DNA of 6,474 nucleotides from JASJBU01 sp965372385 (GTDB taxonomy: Bacteria > Pseudomonadota > Gammaproteobacteria > Chromatiales > Chromatiaceae): the NCBI GenBank assembly GCA_965372385.1, contig CBDVCD010000203.1, positions 1-6,474 on the forward strand, given 5' to 3'. Made by a program: the position numbers and the translations under genes. Shown in pieces: positions 4,859-6,474 of this stretch (position 1 is its first letter; every line of letters begins with the position of its first letter). The notes under the pieces are model-generated. The model did no database searches and was not told the origin of the DNA. It saw only the letters and a list, made by a program, of their open reading frames with translations.

Positions 4859-5398
4859 ATGACGCAACTCCTTTACCGCCTGGCGGTGCTCTTCGAGGAT
4901 ATCAATGAGTGGCTGGGCAGGGCGGTCTCCTGGCTCAGCCTGTGCATGGTCCTGGTCACCTTCTTTGTCGTGGTGATGCGCTATGTCTTCGATCTGGGTT
5001 GGATCTGGCTGCAGGAGTCGGTCACCTTCATGCACGCTGCCCTGTTTCTGGTGGGTGCCTCTTACACCTTGAAACACCAGGGACATGTGCGGGTCGATAT
5101 CTTCTATCAGCGTTTTTCGCCCAGGTTGCGCGCCTGGGTCGATCTGCTTGGCACTCTGCTGCTGCTGTTGCCGGTGTGTGTCTTTATCTTCACTGTCAGC
5201 TGGGACTATGTGACCCAGTCATGGGCGCTACATGAGGGTTCCCGGGAGGCGGGTGGACTGGATGGGGTCTATCTGCTGAAGGCGCTGATGCTGGTGATGG
5301 CGGGGCTGCTGGTATTGCAGGGTCTGGCGATGGCGATTCGTGCCCTGCTGGAGCTGACCGGTCACCCTCCGTTGAAGTTGGACGAGGCGGGGTCGTGA
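4859..5398 (+). CDS. TRAP transporter small permease subunit (DctQ/FcbT2-like)
   Basis: 179 aa inner-membrane protein, normal length for the DctQ family. In TRAP systems it joins the large permease and a periplasmic binding protein to take up organic acids or similar solutes, driven by an ion gradient. Four hydrophobic segments are visible at about 22-43, 50-70, 93-114 and 138-161. Family features are VVVMRYVFDLGWIWLQES (37-54) and YTLKHQGHVRVDIFY (69-83), the usual RYVF...W.QE and HVRVD signatures. It resembles the mannitol/chloroaromatic branch (COG4665), judged mainly from its partner. The ribosome binding site is weak: only GAG directly before the ATG, with the strong hairpin 20 bases upstream. 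An ATG at 4854 is followed at once by a stop in another frame. Its last codons overlap the large-subunit start by four bases (GTGA). Confidence 0.92.
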   Translation: MTQLLYRLAVLFEDINEWLGRAVSWLSLCMVLVTFFVVVMRYVFDLGWIWLQESVTFMHAALFLVGASYTLKHQGHVRVDIFYQRFSPRLRAWVDLLGTLLLLLPVCVFIFTVSWDYVTQSWALHEGSREAGGLDGVYLLKALMLVMAGLLVLQGLAMAIRALLELTGHPPLKLDEAGS

Positions 5399-6474
5399 GT
5401 CCGGAGATAATCCCCCTGCTGCTGTTTCTGGCGGTCTGTCTGGTGCTGTTGCTGGGCTATCCGGTGGCCTTCTCCCTGGGTGGCACCGCGCTCGCCTTCG
5501 CCTGGATCGGTGGTATGACCGGTTATTTTGACGGCGCTTTCCTGCAGGCATTGCCTAATCGTCTCTACGGCATCATGACCAACCAGACCCTGATTGCAGT
5601 GCCCCTGTTTGTCTTCATGGGGGTGATGCTGGAGCGTTCCCGGGTAGCGGAGAATCTGCTCGACACCATGGCATCCCTGTTCGGGTCGCTACGTGGTGGC
5701 CTGGGCATCTCCGTGACCCTGGTAGGCATGCTGCTGGCGGCCAGCACCGGGATCGTGGGGGCGACCGTGGTGACCATGGGGCTGCTCTCCTTGCCCACCA
5801 TGTTGCGGCGCAACTACGACCCGGCTGTTTCCGCCGGCATCATCTGCGCGGCGGGGACCCTGGGGCAGATCATTCCCCCCTCCATCGTCCTGGTGCTGCT
5901 GGGTGATGTGCTCTCCGCCGCCTATCAGCAGGCCCAGCTTGGTATGGGGGTCTTCTCTCCGGATACGGTTTCGGTGGGGGATCTGTTTGTCGGGGCGATT
6001 ATCCCCGGCATGCTGCTGGTGCTGCTCTATCTGCTCTATCTGGTGGGGTTGGCTCTGCTCAAGCCTGATTCCGTGCCTGCAATACCTGAGACTGAGCGTG
6101 AGCAGGACAAGCGACAACTGCTGTTGCGGGTCCTGAAGGTGCTGGTGCCACCATTGCTGTTGATCTTCGCTGTGCTGGGATCGATCCTGGGTGGTCTGGC
6201 CACGCCCACGGAAGCGGCTTCGGTGGGGGCGATCGGGGCCATGCTGCTGGCGCTGAGTCAGCGGCAGCTCAAACTGGAGACCCTGAAGGTGGTGATGTTA
6301 GGCACCACCAGGATCACCAGTATGGTATTCATGATCTTTATCGGCGCCTCACTCTTCTCCCTGGTGTTTAGGGGCTTCGGCGGTGACGAGGTGGTGACCG
6401 ATCTGTTGACCGATCTGCCGGGCGGTGTGATCGGGGCCATGCTGGTGGTGATGCTGGTGATGTTTCTGCTGGGC
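5395..6474 (+). CDS. TRAP transporter large permease subunit (DctM/FcbT3-like), cut by the window end
   Basis: 360 codons are open to the last base with no stop; the family is usually 420-450 aa, so roughly 60-90 residues are missing. It starts with GTG at 5395 inside the end of the small-subunit gene (GTGA overlap), preceded by GAGGCGGGG, which implies translational coupling. It is the ion-driven substrate channel of the TRAP system, with many hydrophobic segments. Diagnostic stretches are TGIVGATVVTMG (118-129), GTLGQIIPPSIVLVLLGD (154-171) and GGLATPTEAASVGA (266-279), which match the COG4664 mannitol/chloroaromatic type. Residues about 172-196 (SAAYQQAQLGMGVFSPDTVS region) form a hydrophilic insertion after the IIPPS segment that I recall in only part of this branch. 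Substrate is unknown; the name of the branch should not be taken as proof of mannitol or aromatic acid uptake. The binding protein gene is absent here and may follow downstream or lie elsewhere. Confidence 0.93.
   Translation, partial: MSPEIIPLLLFLAVCLVLLLGYPVAFSLGGTALAFAWIGGMTGYFDGAFLQALPNRLYGIMTNQTLIAVPLFVFMGVMLERSRVAENLLDTMASLFGSLRGGLGISVTLVGMLLAASTGIVGATVVTMGLLSLPTMLRRNYDPAVSAGIICAAGTLGQIIPPSIVLVLLGDVLSAAYQQAQLGMGVFSPDTVSVGDLFVGAIIPGMLLVLLYLLYLVGLALLKPDSVPAIPETEREQDKRQLLLRVLKVLVPPLLLIFAVLGSILGGLATPTEAASVGAIGAMLLALSQRQLKLETLKVVMLGTTRITSMVFMIFIGASLFSLVFRGFGGDEVVTDLLTDLPGGVIGAMLVVMLVMFLLG

Noticed and set aside
5689..6117. Minus-strand open frames within the large TRAP subunit gene
   Set aside because: The plus-strand frame from the GTG at 5395 stays open for 360 codons with DctM motifs, so the antisense frames are shadows.

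Overview
The window looks like chromosomal DNA of a gammaproteobacterium. Rep helicase closely matches the gammaproteobacterial type, a DUF2782 protein and a c551-like cytochrome are present, and the intergenic repeats (CCCGGG-tipped units) are typical of that class. The GC-rich, energy-related gene content would suit a respiratory or sulfur-oxidising marine or symbiotic member of the Chromatiales type. That lineage is an inference, not something the sequence proves.

Layout from left to right. Positions 1-51 hold the 5' two thirds of a tRNA-Arg(CCG) on the minus strand, cut by the window edge. A 272-bp spacer carries two palindromic structures and a perfect TATAAT box. Next, on the plus strand, is a secreted mono-haem cytochrome c (324-827), closed by a strong terminator that can work in both directions (856-894). 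Positions 895-1120 hold repeats and hairpins only. Two minus-strand genes follow: a beta-hydroxyacid dehydrogenase family protein (3129-4007) and the DNA helicase Rep (1121-3127). They are read in that order with one base between stop and start, so they are probably one operon. A 412-bp AT-richer divergent intergenic region (4008-4419) has a promoter candidate on each strand. It leads to a plus-strand group: a DUF2782 exported small protein (4420-4791), a 13-bp perfect hairpin, the small TRAP transporter subunit (4859-5398), and the large TRAP subunit (5395 to the window end, incomplete). The large subunit starts with GTG inside the last codons of the small one.

Functionally, the cytochrome is a periplasmic electron carrier. 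Rep restarts or clears replication forks. The dehydrogenase is metabolic, with unknown substrate. The TRAP pair forms the membrane part of a sodium- or proton-driven solute uptake system of the FcbT2/FcbT3 (COG4665/COG4664) type; the periplasmic binding protein is not in the window. I found no CRISPR array, transposase, phage gene, toxin-antitoxin pair or defence cassette, and no convincing new multi-gene system. The points most worth a second look are the composite architecture of the cytochrome, the uncharacterised DUF2782 protein with its calcium-loop-like motif beside a TRAP operon, and several strong inverted repeats in the intergenic DNA.
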